Under the pieces are notes generated by a model. It ran no database searches, was not told the origin of the DNA, and saw only the letters and a list, made by a program, of their open reading frames with translations. A stretch of 64,000 bases of DNA from Sporodiniella umbellata (lineage: Eukaryota > Mucoromycota > Mucoromycetes > Mucorales > Rhizopodaceae). The translations under genes were made by a program, and so were the position numbers. Every line of letters starts with the position of its first letter. Position 1 is the stretch's first letter. Positions 13,680 through 26,300 of the stretch are shown in pieces. The stretch covers positions 22,349-86,348 of the forward strand of contig JAIXMR010000115.1 in NCBI GenBank assembly GCA_025677835.1, in the 5' to 3' direction.

Positions 13680-13978
13680 CTAAAGAAAAGGTAAAAGAGA
13701 GAAAGAGAGAGAGAAAATCATGTTATTCTATTAAGCAGCATAAACGCAGATGACATGAATAGTTCAGCCGATCCCCTGGTTTCCTTTTCTGACGTAGGCG
13801 AGCTTTAGGTTTATCCGGTTCATGGTGGGAAAAGGGAGGCAAAAGACCTTACAAATACACATGCTATCGTTGGCAATACTTTTCAAACTCATTCTTTTTT
13901 TTTTATATATATATAAAAAAAAAAAAAAAAAAAAAAAACCAAATTCTTTCTTTCTCTTTTATTATTATTTTAAAGACA

Positions 13979-15343
13979 ATGACAGACCGCAAGTTGTGTA
14001 TGATTCCTGGTAAATAGCGCGTATGAAGCGATGGGTGACTGTTAACCGAGCGATAGGACCTATCGAGTTCCATGAGGACGTGTTGGCAGCGATGAGCACG
14101 CCTGCCACCTCTCATGTGGATCCCAAGTTTGTGCCTGTGTATGGCGAAACGTTAAAGATGGTGCGTAAGGTGGCTCTGAGTGAGAAAGGACAGCCTTTTG
14201 TCGTCTCTGGCTCATGTACTCTGGGCTGGGATATGATGGTGAACTTGATCGAAGGGGGTGATCAGGTCTTGGTGTTAAGCACCGGTTACTTTAGTGATAA
14301 CTTTGCTGATTGGTAAACTTACCTAGCCAACCTCTCTCTTTCTTATTCTTTTTCTAGCCTGTCCACCTATGGAGCCAACATCACTACCATCCAAGCCAAC
14401 CTAGGCGAAACTCCCTGTATGGAAAAGATCAAGCAGGCTTTGGCTTCCACTCAGTTCAAGATGGTCACCATCACCCACGTTGATACCTCGTAAGCCTACA
14501 CGTGGGTCCTCTCGCTTCTTTCTCACCTTACTCTAGTACTGGTGTCCTGTCTGACATTGAATCGATCGCGCGCACGGTGAAATCTATCCAGCCAGAGTGT
14601 CTGGTGGTCGTGGATGCCGTCTGTGCGTTAGGGTCAGAAGAGATCCGATTCGATGACTGGCAATTGGATATTGTTATTTCCGGTTCTCAGAAAGGACTTG
14701 GCGTACCTCCCGGTCTTTCGGTCGTGGTTGCCTCGCCACTTGCTTTACGCGTCTATCATGAACGAAAGACGCCGGTGGTGGCCTATTACGCCAATTGGAA
14801 AAAATGGCTACCCAGTAAGCGGCTAACCTTTTTTTTTTTTTTTTTTTTTTTGACCTTGTTTCTTAGTCATGCAGGCCTATGAAGAAGGTCGACCTGCTTA
14901 TTTTGCTACACCTGCGGTTCAATTGATCTATGCTCTTCACGTCTCGCTCTCAGCCATTCTCCAACAGACGGTCGAGCGTCGGTTTGAATTGCACCGTCAG
15001 GTCGCTCAACAGTTTCGAGAGAAAGTACGTGCCTTGGGTTTGGAAACACTGGCCAAAGACGAACGTTGTGCAGCCAACGGAATGACCGCCATTTGGTTAC
15101 CCCAGGGCATCGAAATCCCTCAGCTCGTGCCGGCCATGGCTTCCAAAGGCGTTCAGATCGCAGGTGGTATCTTGAACGGTCTTGCTGGAAAATACTTTCG
15201 TATCGGGTAACTCGTTTTGAATCCATAGACAGTGCACTGACTTTTCTAGACATATGGGCATCTCTGTCACAGAGCCTGAACGAGGTCATATCTCAAAGGT
15301 AGTTCAAGTCTTGACCGAGACATTAAAAGAATTAAAACAGTAA
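13979..15343 (+). CDS. AGX1: alanine--glyoxylate aminotransferase (class V, PLP)
   Basis: Transfers the amino group of alanine to glyoxylate, giving glycine and pyruvate; class V PLP aminotransferase. Exon 1 (13979..14009) ends MTDRKLCMIPG, joined over a 47-bp intron to GPIEFHEDVL, the conserved start of the family. The small exons then give SGSCTLGWDMMV, LVVVDAVCALGSEEI with the PLP-contacting Asp, and SGSQKGLGVPPGLS with the PLP Schiff-base Lys. After an intron with a T-run (14829-14851) come MQAYEEGRPAYFATPAVQLIYAL, GGILNGLAGKYFRIGHMG and a short C-terminal helix. No peroxisomal PTS1 is seen (the protein ends KELKQ). Length of about 380-390 residues is normal. Confidence 0.93.
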
Positions 15344-15405
15344 TAAAACAATCTCTCCCCCCCCTTTTTTTTTTTTTTTATATATATTTATTTATTTATT
15401 CACCA

Positions 15406-15436
<31 letters not shown>

Positions 15437-15471
15437 TCAAAATGTTATCTATGAGGAGGTATAAAGTGTCT

Positions 15472-16350
15472 TTAGGGTCTTGAACAGTTCAAGAGATGGA
15501 TAGGTTGATGTGCTTTGATGCATTTCACACTACAGTAAGGCTGTACTCGGCATCGCGAACAGACTGGCATCTTTGGTTTTTCTAGCCCACAATGGGCACA
15601 AGGCTGGGTGCTGCTAGAGGATAAGGAAGAATCACAGCTGGAGAAAGAGTGCGAAGAATGTTTGAGGGTAGAGGAAGGTCGGCTTGTCATAGGCTGGGAA
15701 GGCAAGAGACGGAGGAGGGCGGCCTTGGCTTGGGACTGAAGCGAGGGTTCGAGTGGGGAAGGCCGAACGGAGAGCGCCTTTCGGTAATAGACCACGGCTA
15801 GGTCGATTTCTTTGTGTTGCTCGCAAACAAGAGCGCGGCAGTGGTAGATGGCGATACGGATCGCGCGTAGGTAGGCTTCTTGCGTTTCTATCCCCTCCTC
15901 TTCTTCTTCTTCTTCCTCCCCATCGTAGAGCGCTTGGATAGGCTGGTGCAGATCGCTCAGTTTGGATTCTTCCTTGAGCTGTTTAGCGAGATCCCAGAGC
16001 TCGAGCGTCATCATATCAAACCAAGGCAATACCTGATAGGTACTCGTCTCTCGGTGGGATAACGCCAGTTGGACCATTCCAGAGACCAGCTCGAAAAGAT
16101 CTTGATGGCAGCGTATCGGTTCCCGTTCTCGCGCACACTTCAATGCTGCCATATAATAACCACACACCCTACTGCACTGATAACAACCTTGGCTGTCGTG
16201 CTTTGTGTTCACCTGTGAAGCCAATTGAACGTATTCCTTGATTGAATACCCTCCTTTCTGTTCACGGTAATAATGTGAACTAAAGTAGCCTGCCTCAAGG
16301 CTCAGCTTCTTTTCAAAACCAGGTGTGTTTACAATCGTTGAATGATACAT
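15472..16350 (-). CDS. MYND zinc-finger protein with helical/TPR-like body
   Basis: Single-exon frame of 292 residues from the ATG at 16350; upstream reading continues only through A-runs on the plus strand (poly-Phe). The body is helical with TPR-like segments (AIRIAIYHCRALVCEQHKEI, DLAVVYYRKALSVRP) and an acidic Glu run from a GAA/GAG repeat. A Ser-rich linker leads to a C-terminal MYND finger: CAHC, CSRC, YC, C, H and H..C in the spacing C-x2-C...C-x2-C...YC-x3-C...H-x4-H-x3-C. MYND fingers mediate protein-protein contacts, often binding proline-rich peptides. The specific function is unknown. It is convergent with the aminotransferase, with 128 bp between stops. Confidence 0.75.
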   Translation of the reverse strand: MYHSTIVNTPGFEKKLSLEAGYFSSHYYREQKGGYSIKEYVQLASQVNTKHDSQGCYQCSRVCGYYMAALKCAREREPIRCHQDLFELVSGMVQLALSHRETSTYQVLPWFDMMTLELWDLAKQLKEESKLSDLHQPIQALYDGEEEEEEEEGIETQEAYLRAIRIAIYHCRALVCEQHKEIDLAVVYYRKALSVRPSPLEPSLQSQAKAALLRLLPSQPMTSRPSSTLKHSSHSFSSCDSSLSSSSTQPCAHCGLEKPKMPVCSRCRVQPYCSVKCIKAHQPIHLLNCSRP

Positions 16351-17652
16351 CAATAAAAAAAAAAAAGAGAGACAAAAAAAGCCAAAAAAAAAAAAAAAAA
16401 AAGCCAAAAAAAAAAAACCAAAAAAAAACCAACTTTTATAAGGATTTCTCATCTGCCTTCTTTATTGTAAATCTAAAAAAAAAAAAAAAAAAAACTCATT
16501 TTGACAAAATATAGAACAAAAGTCGGCGATTGAAACCCAGGTTGAAAAAGACGAATGTAAAGCACTTGAGTTTCATTTCCCGTCACAGCTGATCTCATGT
16601 GTCGAAGTTTATTTGTTGGGAATTCAAAGTCCTCCAAACAGAAGAAATAAACCCTCTCTTTCTTTCTCTTTCTTTTTTGCTCAGAAACACTCATCCACCA
16701 ATGTATTAAAGAAAAAGGTGTTGTTCATGGTTTTTTTTTTTTTTTTTTTTTTTTTAGCCAAAGCTTCTTTTCAATTTCTAAATCAGGTCTAGATGGGTGG
16801 TACATCTAGCCAACTGTCGGAAAATGAATAGTCTAGGGATCGACCATACAAAGAACGCGCAGGATGCGCATGTGTACAATCGATTCTTGCTATTGGCTTT
16901 GTTCAAGTTGTCCGAGTCTTCGCGAATCTTTTTTTTTCTATCTTTTAAAGAAGAAAAATCGGTCTGTACAGAAAACAAGAAATGAATTCAGAAAAACCAA
17001 TTTCATTCCCCCACCAAAAAAAAAAACCAAAAAAAAAAAAAAACGGCAGCCTTTCATTTCACTCTGGATTCAGTCCTCTTTTCCCTGATTCAAGCCGTTT
17101 TTAACAAAAAAAGTGATTTTGTTGTACTCGCCTTTTTTTGGGGGGACGTAACGTTGTACATTGTACTTTGGATTAGGTTTTGTGCCAAAAAGTCTTTTTT
17201 TGGCTAGACTTTTCCTTTCATTTTCGGAACAAACGTCTGTTGTATGAACACGTTGAAAAATGAGTTTGGAAGCCAAAGGTGCGTTGTACAGAAGAGGGGG
17301 CCATTGTTTTTCTGGAAGGCTTTCTGAATTGACACTTGCTTGCGGAGATATACATCAGAAAGAGGTACTTTCTGTCCAATCCACTGGCTAACAAACCTTA
17401 AAGCCTTTTTGATGAAGTCAGAAAAGAATCATTTTAGCTCACAAAAAAAGGAGAACCAAATAAAAAAAAAAAAAAAAAAAAAAAATGTGTGTAAATTTGG
17501 TGTTTTCCGTTCTGTTTATGATTATTTTAGAATAGCTTTTTTTTTTTTTTTTTTTTTCAGCCTTTTTTTTTTTTTTTTTTTTTGTAACCAAAAATCTTGA
17601 TTACTAAAAAGAACCCACCTTTCAAAGACAGGAAAGGATTACAAAAAGTCTC
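16351..17652. other. intergenic, homopolymer-rich, no gene seen
   Basis: About 1.3 kb with many A and T runs (for example 16385-16440, 16474-16493, 16732-16755, 17462-17485, 17540-17583). Short frames on both strands have no recognisable domain and several lack an ATG. It probably holds the promoter of the MYND gene and the 3' end of the ankyrin gene. Confidence 0.5.
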
Positions 17653-20600
17653 TTAGATCTTGTTCTGCAGGCTACTATCGCTCTGCTTGGCTTTGGCTAA
17701 GGCATGGCTCAAACCGGACGCTCGGGACATCATTCGCTCCTGCTGATAACTCGAAAGAGAGGATAGACTGGTGGCAGAAATGATGGACATTCGCTTCTTG
17801 TCAGTTCGAAAGCTGGATTTTGGGTTATACAAAGAGCGGTTGCTTGTACTCGTTGGCAGACGAGAAGCGGAGGGGGAGAGTTGGGAGAGTCGTGTTGGAC
17901 CTGCGGTGGTTTTCCTAGATTCTGTTTTTTTAGTATACAAACCAAAGAAACACACGCCAGACTTACTCTGTAGCCCAGCAGAAACTAGAAGACCAGAACG
18001 AGATGGGCCTTAAGCCCAAATCGTCTTGTTTGATATGTTCTATCAACTCCGTTAATTGGTCGCTGACAGCCAACAACGAGGTAGGCTCTTGTCCAACCAG
18101 GCAATGAACTTGTGGCTCGATCAATTCGCTACCCAGCTGCTTCAGGCTCTGACCGATGATGGCCTGTTCCTGTTTTAACTCGTGCACTGCGACTTGCAAC
18201 GTTTCGTACGCGTGCTGAAGCTGTTCCAGTTCACGCAAGATCCACTGGTGTCGATCTTGGTCCTCTTGTGTCTCAGGCGAGCGTACGCGGTCTGCAGGGG
18301 GGACGCCAGGTAGGCACTGGGCCATCTTGACCTTCACGCTCTCGCTGACCTCGTCCACCACCTCCCACACCTTGACCACCTCTTCCTTCCGGTGCCTTAC
18401 GATAGTCTCCAGCTCGGTTTTTAGCGCAAAGACCTGCCGGGCTACTTCAGCAGCATCGTCGTAGAGTTGTGACATGCGATGTCGCGTATTTTCTAGCGTA
18501 CCACTGGCTTGGCCCAACACGGTCTGGACATCCAGCAACGCCTGTCGAGAACGTGTGATGTACTTGTGTGTCAACACCTTGAGCGTGTACAGGCTGGCAT
18601 CCAACCGGACAAGATAGGCCTGTGCCGAAAGCTTGGAACCACATTGACTCTCCAGCTGGCGTTGTTCCAGTTCGCCTAGCTGGGTATCCGCGTCGGCCAC
18701 CGTCCTTTCCAGAGCCACGTATTCCATCACCAGATTCGTATCCTCTTTCCAGTCTTTCTCAATCTTGACGCCAGACGGATAGCCTTCTTCCTCATCTGTG
18801 TCCAGCCGCTCAAGCAAGCTCTGGAGTAAGATGGGCGGCCGAATCTTTTCAAGCGCGCCTCGCGTATCTTCCAGTTGACGTTCGACCTGTTGATGCTCTT
18901 TCATCAGCTCGGCTTTCTCCAGAGCTAGCGTGTGCTTTCGGTTAAAGAGCTGCTGGGTCCAGTAAAGCACCTGGCTGTGTTCGGTCTTGATCTCCACCAG
19001 GGCGCGTGAAGGCGCGGCCAGCTCGCTTTCGAGTGCCACGCAGCGTTCGTACAGCTGCTTTTTCTGTTCGCCCATCGCGTCATGCTCGTCCGTGATGGTC
19101 TGAAGGTCGCGCTGGATCTCGTAAAGATTGGCGTGTTGGATCTCGAATTGAAGTTCGAGCTGGTTGAGTTCGTACAGTTGCTGTGCGTCCAGCTTCTGCG
19201 GCTTGGGCCGTGCTGGGGTCGGTAAACGAGGCAGCACGGGCGAGGGGGTCAAGGCAGGTTCAGGCGCCTGAATCGATGTCCATCGTTGGTTTAATACCGC
19301 GTAGGCTTCCTCGATCCGCTCTGGGTTGGCCCCGAACGCTCCCATCGCGGTCTTGACCTGGCTCATTACCACCTCAACATCTTGACACAGCCGGCTCTTA
19401 TCGTCTCGTACATGCAGTGCAGGATCTGACGGTAGGCTCTGCAGAATCAACAGGGCCTGCGAGAGATGCACAATGGCTGAGCCTGGATCCGGATTCTCTT
19501 GACTGGGGGAATGACGACCGGCGACCTTGCGCAGCTTTTCAATCTGCTGTACCAATCCTTGCTGTACCATATCCAGTTGATAGTATCTACCCTCAATTCG
19601 CTCCAACACATCAAACAGCTTCTCAATCTTGTCATGCTGAACCTCAGACAGGTCCCAATCCTCCTGGTGGACCTGCTCAACTTCCTCAAGTTCTTCCCGG
19701 AAAGCCATCATCACCTTCTCCACACGCTGATCGGTCGCGTCAAACATCTCGTGCGCCTCGCGTAACTCGCGTCGTAAGGTGAGCGTGGTCTTTTCGAGCT
19801 GGGCTACTGTCACCGGCTCTTTCCATTGACCAACTACCGAATCGGTCAGGAAGGCAAGCGAGGATTCGATGGAGTCGGTAAAGGAAGTCTGGTAGTTGTA
19901 GAACGATTTCAGAATCACTTCAAAGTCGGTCGCCGCCATCTCTTCTTTCCATGGCATGACCCAGGAACTACGGTTATATTCAGACGCTGAATCGAACGGT
20001 CGAATCGTGCCGCTCAAAGAGTAAATCGATCTGGACCGGGTCAGCTTACGTTCGCTCTGGAGTGCCAACATGCGCTCTACAAGCCCTTTGGATTTACACA
20101 CATCCAATGCGCTCAGCCCCTTCTTGTTCTTCAGGTAGATATCCGCATGCCCTTCGAGAATCAAGACTGCAATCACCTGGGCAATTCCACCAAACTCGGC
20201 CGCAAAATGAAGTGGCGTGTTCCCAGTCGGGTCCGCCATATTGACTAACGCACCCAGCCGGATCAGTAACGACGCACAGCGCGCCAAATGCTCAGGCACA
20301 TCCGTTTCCTCCGTCGTAGAGACAGCGCTCGTCGGATTCTTTTGAATGCCCCAGCTGCCTCCTTCAGGATCTAGACCGAACCGCGCCAGATGATGGAGCG
20401 CTGTACGGCCGTAATACGTCTGTGCGTTCACATCCACTCCCGCATGGTACAAGAGCTTGATGGTCTCTAACGAAGGCAGAGGCTTGGTACGCATCGCATG
20501 GTGAAGCGGCGTCAGTCCCGTCTTGGGGTCGTGGTGGTTCATTAACAATGGCGGTCCATAGCTTACCTGATGCGCGTTCAACGACGGTGGTTTCAAAAGT

Positions 20601-21431
20601 AGCGTCTGCAGCGAGAGATGGTCGTGAATCTTGATCGCCTGCAGAAAGGCTGACTGGATGATCTGTAGTAACGGCTGGGAGGCTGGGTCCAGCAGATCAA
20701 GTTCTTGAGGTGTGTCAAACTGGAGATGAGAGAGTGAAGAGGGATAGTTGGGCATCGAGCTGATCAGGTGAGAAAGTCGCGTATAGTTCAATGGGTATCT
20801 AAGACGGATACCATCCTCACTGCCCTGTACATACGGGTTAGATAAAGTACTACCTCACTCATCAACACAACTTGCCGTATATTCAGCTCTCTTCATCCTC
20901 AACACCTGCTCACATAGCTGGATAATCTCTGGTGTTCTTTCTGCATACTGGATCGCAGACCAACCATGGCTATCTGTGATATCTGGCGATGCATTGTACC
21001 TCAATAGCAGCTTGACAACAGGCACCGTACCATCCCGTGCTATTCAATTGCCCGCCTTAGTACTTACATAGAGCGATGTCTTCCCCCCCCTCCCCCTTAC
21101 CAGCATACATCAAAGCCGTAGCATTCTTACTGTCCGTACCATCCACATTCACTCGACCGTCATCTAACAACAGCTGTATAATCTCCGTCTTTCCCAAATA
21201 GCTCGTTAGACAAAGAGGTGTAATGCCCTTGATTTCGTACTGAGGTGAATCCAGTGTGGCATAATAGAGGTTGGGGTGACACATAATAATGTTCTTAATA
21301 ATGTTCAGATGATGGGGGTTTGTTTGTGAGATCAGGTTCAAATTGGACGTGTTGATGTTCGAAGCATCCAAATCCAATCCATAAATAGCGCAAACAAGGG
21401 CCGTTCTATCAAACCCTTTGTATTTTAGAAT

Positions 21432-21468
<37 letters not shown>

Positions 21469-21750
21469 CTACCTTCCTCGACCATCTTTACTATTGATAT
21501 CTGCACCTGCACTTAGCAAAAGTCGGGTCATATCTGAATGTCCACCGAGGACAGCCACGTTTAACGCTTTGCACTGATATTCTTGATCGTTATTGAGTAA
21601 AACAGGCCGGTTGGGCTTCTCTTGAGGGATGACAGGCGAATAGGTGTTTTTAGAGTTCCACAGCACCGGGTTATTGACTTCTATTCCAGATTGAAGCATC
21701 CCACGTACTTTTTCAATGTCATTTTTAGTAACAGCCGTAATAAATTCCAT
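17653..21750 (-). CDS. large ankyrin-repeat and coiled-coil protein
   Basis: Multi-exon gene with the ATG at 21750 (MEFITAVTKNDIEKV). The N-terminal half has ankyrin repeats spread over the first exons and the start of the long one: ALNVAVLGGHSDMTRLLLSAGAD, GITPLCLTSYLGKTEIIQLLLDDG, GWSAIQYAER, GLTPLHHAMR, GRTALHHLARFG and GNTPLHFAAEFGG. The long exon (ending 17967) continues into several hundred residues of heptad-rich coiled coil. A 45-bp intron (17922-17966) joins it in frame to a Ser/Thr-rich basic tail (17653..17921). Total size is roughly 1,250 residues. The architecture suggests a scaffold or adaptor. The long coiled-coil exon is noticeably more GC-rich than its flanks. No specific orthologue is recognised. 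Confidence 0.8.
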
Positions 21751-23075
21751 TTCAAGAAAATGAAGAGCAGTAAAAGAGAGAGAAAAAACAAAAAATGCAA
21801 CTAGGTTTTTTTTTTTTTTTTTTTTTTTTTTTGCTATAAACAAAAAGCTAAATAATAAAAAAAAAAAAAAGAAAAAAGGGAGAGGAAAACTGTTTAACGT
21901 TGAACAAGAGTAAGGAGAGACGGAGGAGTAGGAGTAAAGGAAATACACATGTTATTGTTCTAAGAAAACTGTTGCCAAAAGACAAGATGTGTTAGCACAC
22001 TGGATCAGCCAGAACATACACTTTATGACCATGTACTCTTGGAAATACTGATATAAAGTAATAGAAAAAAAAGTTGCTGGTTCTACGACTCAGTAATTCT
22101 TCTTCAGCCAATATATTTTGTTTTTGGTTTTGTTCTTTAAACGATACTTTTATGTATAGCGCTTTATTTTATGGAAATATTTGTTTTATCTCAAGTGTTT
22201 TGACTCATACTGTATTGCTGTTGAAAAGAAAGTCTAAACCTTAAGAAATGGCTGCGATTTTCAAAGCGTTCAATGAAACGACAAAAACCAACCAATCAAA
22301 TTCTTACTTTTGCTCTTTTTTTTTTTTTTTTTTTTTTCAGGCCCAATTGGTTTTGGCCATTGAAATTTTCAAAGCGCTCCCTGCTTCAGTTTACATCTGT
22401 TATAATATAGATGATAGCTAATTCTTTCATTGCTATATAGCTGTGATCAACTCACAGCGTTTTCTATACTCTGAACTTCAGATCCATGTATGTTAATGTT
22501 CTGCGCTGTCAAGAGAGAAAAGTTGACTTGTTCAACTACATACCTAACCGATACAGGATAATCAACACTACTGAATAAACCTGATAACCTTGACCTTAGA
22601 TCCAAGTTTGCATTTTCGATAGTACCCATTTTTGTTTCGCTGTAAGCTTCATCACAAATGGTTTTGGTGGTACAACTTTTTGTATTCTTTTTCACCTTAT
22701 CAGGCCCATCTAACATAATGACAAATATCAAAAGAACTTTTTGATACACTTTATACTGGGGCTCTGTGTTAGTTTTCGGTATATAGCCATAAACTTGATT
22801 CATTGCAGATACCTTCAACAGCTTCGTCAATGGCCCTAACGCTGGTGTGACGGGGCAATCCCTCCACAAGATCACTATCTTTTGTTCTTTTATCTGTAAA
22901 ATAATTACTGCTGGCGGGGCTTATGGTTGTATGCCTGCTTTCAGTGTGATTTGCCCGAAAAAAAAAAAAAAAAAAAAAGAATGGCACACAAAACATTTTT
23001 GCCCTTTTTTTTTTTCCTCTCTTCTTTTTTTTTTTTTTTTTTTTTTCAGGAATTCATAATAATAATAAAAAAAAG
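21751..23075. other. intergenic upstream of RHO1 and the ankyrin gene
   Basis: A 1.3-kb gap between divergent starts, with runs of A/T at 21807-21832, 22317-22337, 22959-22978, 23007-23016 and 23027-23046. The last T-run ends in CAG just before the RHO1 ATG and looks like the 3' end of a 5'-UTR intron. A minus-strand open frame near 22447-22875 lacks an ATG start and any domain. Confidence 0.45.
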
Positions 23076-23945
<870 letters not shown>

Positions 23946-24233
23946 GAAACTCTAAAAACAGAGACTTCAAACTCTTTCAATGTCCTTTTTTTTTTTCTTT
24001 ATTTCCATTTATTAAACAAATATTATTCTCTTAAAAATTTTCAAAAAACCAAAAATTTCCTGGTCCACCCCCCTTAATTTCTATACGTTTTCCCACATAC
24101 ACACACAAAACGCTTATGAAGGTGTATATTTATAGAAAGAAGGCTTTTAATGGGTATGGATGTATGAATGTGTAAGTGTCTATATCGTATGTGCGGCTTG
24201 CTTCTTTCCCGATCTTGTTCGTTTGTCTTGCTT

Positions 24234-25566
24234 TTATTGTTTAGGTGCAAGCAAAACGGCTTTTTTAACAGGTAGTGAAGGAGGTGTTTTAGAAGCCATC
24301 CAGTCGTACCATTGCTGCGGCGTACGCTTGCGAAGAAAAGCAACGACTATCACTGTCATATTGTCACATCCCACACCAGAAAAATTGTTGGTTTCCGATA
24401 GACAGTATTCCATCAGCTCTTCACAGATCGGTCCCAACGACTTGAATTCACATAATTTGTAACGTATAAAATCCACCACTTCTTGTGATGATAGGCAGTC
24501 CCAGATCCCGTCGCTAGCCAATACCATAAATTCATCATGATTTGTTAATGCATGTTCAATGATATCAGGCTCAGCTAAACATACATCGTTAATCGGTTTA
24601 TTTTCGCCTCGTTTGTCCTTAAACTTACCTGTCACAACTTGTCTATCCGGGGTCAATTTGGTGTTTGATTTGAAAACAAAGTCACCCAAGGCGCGGGATA
24701 GAGCCAAATGGCCTATTCAAAGAAAGAAAAATAAAGAGGTACTCTTAGAGAACATACACAAGTAACAATTAAGCGTTGTTTACCATTGACGCGTCCATTC
24801 TTCACAAAGCCTCCTGCATTGTTGATCCTGGTCTGCTCTCTTGGGTGTCTGGGCTTATGGTCCTGTGTCATTGGTATGCCTCTTCCGTCTTTTGTACTTA
24901 TCACGCTTCTCGAATCTCCGGCGTTGCTCTAACTATGATATCAGTCCCGCCTTTTTCGTCACAATTTAGTATCTCTGTCTACCACATAAAGTATATCATG
25001 CTTCGTAATCAATGCTGTTACTGCAGTACAACCTGTGCTTTGGCTGGTAAATTCAGGATCTAGAGAGAAAGAAAAAGCGGGTTAAGAGCCGTCGCTTTGT
25101 TTTGTAGTACATACTCTTCATCAGATCATCGTCTATACTATAATGGCCATTTCGGATGGCGTCTCTAAAATTGCCTTTGAAAAACGCAGATGAATTCATA
25201 ACTTTTTGGTGTAAATGGTTTCCGCTATAGCTGGCAACAGTAGAACCTAAAGCACATACGATTTAAGCGTTTTTTTTTTTTTTTTTTTTTTAGAAAGTTT
25301 CACTACCTCCGTGCCCGTCAAACACGCCAAAAAATGAGGCTCCTGTATTAGCATAAGAAGTATGAACTGAATGTGCATCTTCCATAGCTAGTTTGAATGT
25401 ACCAAAGGAAAAAAAAACATCAGTTTACATCCCCTCTCCTTTTTTTTTTATAAATGAATTTACTTGATCTCCATCCTTGCATACATGATACGCCATACAT
25501 TGCCTTGGTGTCGTTTCCTTCGCATGTATATTTAGTTGTATTAGGTTCCATTAATATCGTCCCCAT
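24234..25566 (-). CDS. PP2C-type Ser/Thr protein phosphatase (Ptc2/Ptc3-like)
   Basis: Mg2+/Mn2+-dependent PP2C phosphatase; fungal relatives act on stress MAP kinases and checkpoint kinases. Multi-exon, ATG at 25566. Motifs in order: MGTILMEPNTTKYT, YGVSCMQGWR, then AMEDAHSV with metal-binding Glu/Asp, FFGVFDGHGG, TGCTAVTALI, LYVSNAGDSRSV (joined over an intron within 24900-25030), AGGFV..GRVNG, LALSRALGD, LASDGIWDCLSSQEVVDFI and CDNMTVIVV with a metal Asp. All the expected acidic residues are visible. MGxxxxEP could be N-myristoylated, as in some relatives. An intron T/A-run lies at 25270-25291. It is convergent with RHO1, with 288 bp between stops. Confidence 0.92.
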
Positions 25567-26300
25567 AATTGAATCGTCAGAAATAAATAAATAAAGGAAG
25601 AAAAAACAAAAAAGTCAACGTACACATTTTAAAATTTAAAAAAAAAAAAAAAAAAAAAAAGGTAATCAAGTCCGATATCTTTTAGGCTGTTTCCATGGCG
25701 ATTCCAACGTCATGACAGGCTAAAAAAGGAATTGATATGTATGATTGTTACACGAGATTTGTTGCCAATGTCCTTTTTGTCTTGTGTAGCCGGAAACGAA
25801 TAGCTTAAAAAAAAAAGAGTGGGCACACTAACCACAATAGTGTAGATCTTTATGAGTCTAAAAAAAGTCTAAATAGTAGTTAGAGTCGTTCACTCGATTT
25901 ACACTTGTGTTTCTTGACACAAAACTAACCAATTAAAATGACTACGTATATAAAACAACCAATAACAACAACATTATCTACATGCTGGTCTTTTATCGAC
26001 AGATACAAATAAAATATTACGCAGTTCATAAAAAACTGTTAAATATAATCACAGCTTGCTTTGGTTTATTTTTATTTTTATTTTTTTTCAAAAAAAAAAA
26101 AAAAAAAACCGTACGTCTAATATTCAGATGAAAAGCAGATGACTATTTTATAAATCTATGGTTCCTAGAGCGAAAAAGCCTTTTGCTCTTAAATCCTAAG
26201 GGCATACATATAAGCTTAATATGTACACTAAATTCTTAAAGCTTTAAATTGTTTTCCTTTTTTTTTTGGTTTTTATTAAAAAGTATTGGCTATCTCTTTA
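25567..26300. other. intergenic between PP2C and acyl-CoA synthetase A
   Basis: About 730 bp holding the PP2C promoter (right of 25566) and the 3' flank of the synthetase gene. A-runs at 25638-25660 and 26090-26108. No open frame with support. Confidence 0.5.

Noticed and set aside
16473..16694. Minus-strand short ATG-started frame
   Set aside because: Ends in a poly-Phe tail from an A-run; no support beyond length.
17070..17276. Minus-strand basic frame of about 68 codons
   Set aside because: It lacks an ATG start and any homology pattern; it lies in homopolymer-rich intergenic DNA.
22447..22875. Minus-strand open frame of about 142 codons upstream of RHO1
   Set aside because: Its start is not ATG, no domain is recognised and the frame crosses AT-rich intergenic DNA.
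24900..25030. Apparent in-frame stops in the PP2C gene suggesting a pseudogene
   Set aside because: A GTAGAC..TTAG intron restores LYVSNAGDSRSV in frame, so the gene is intact.
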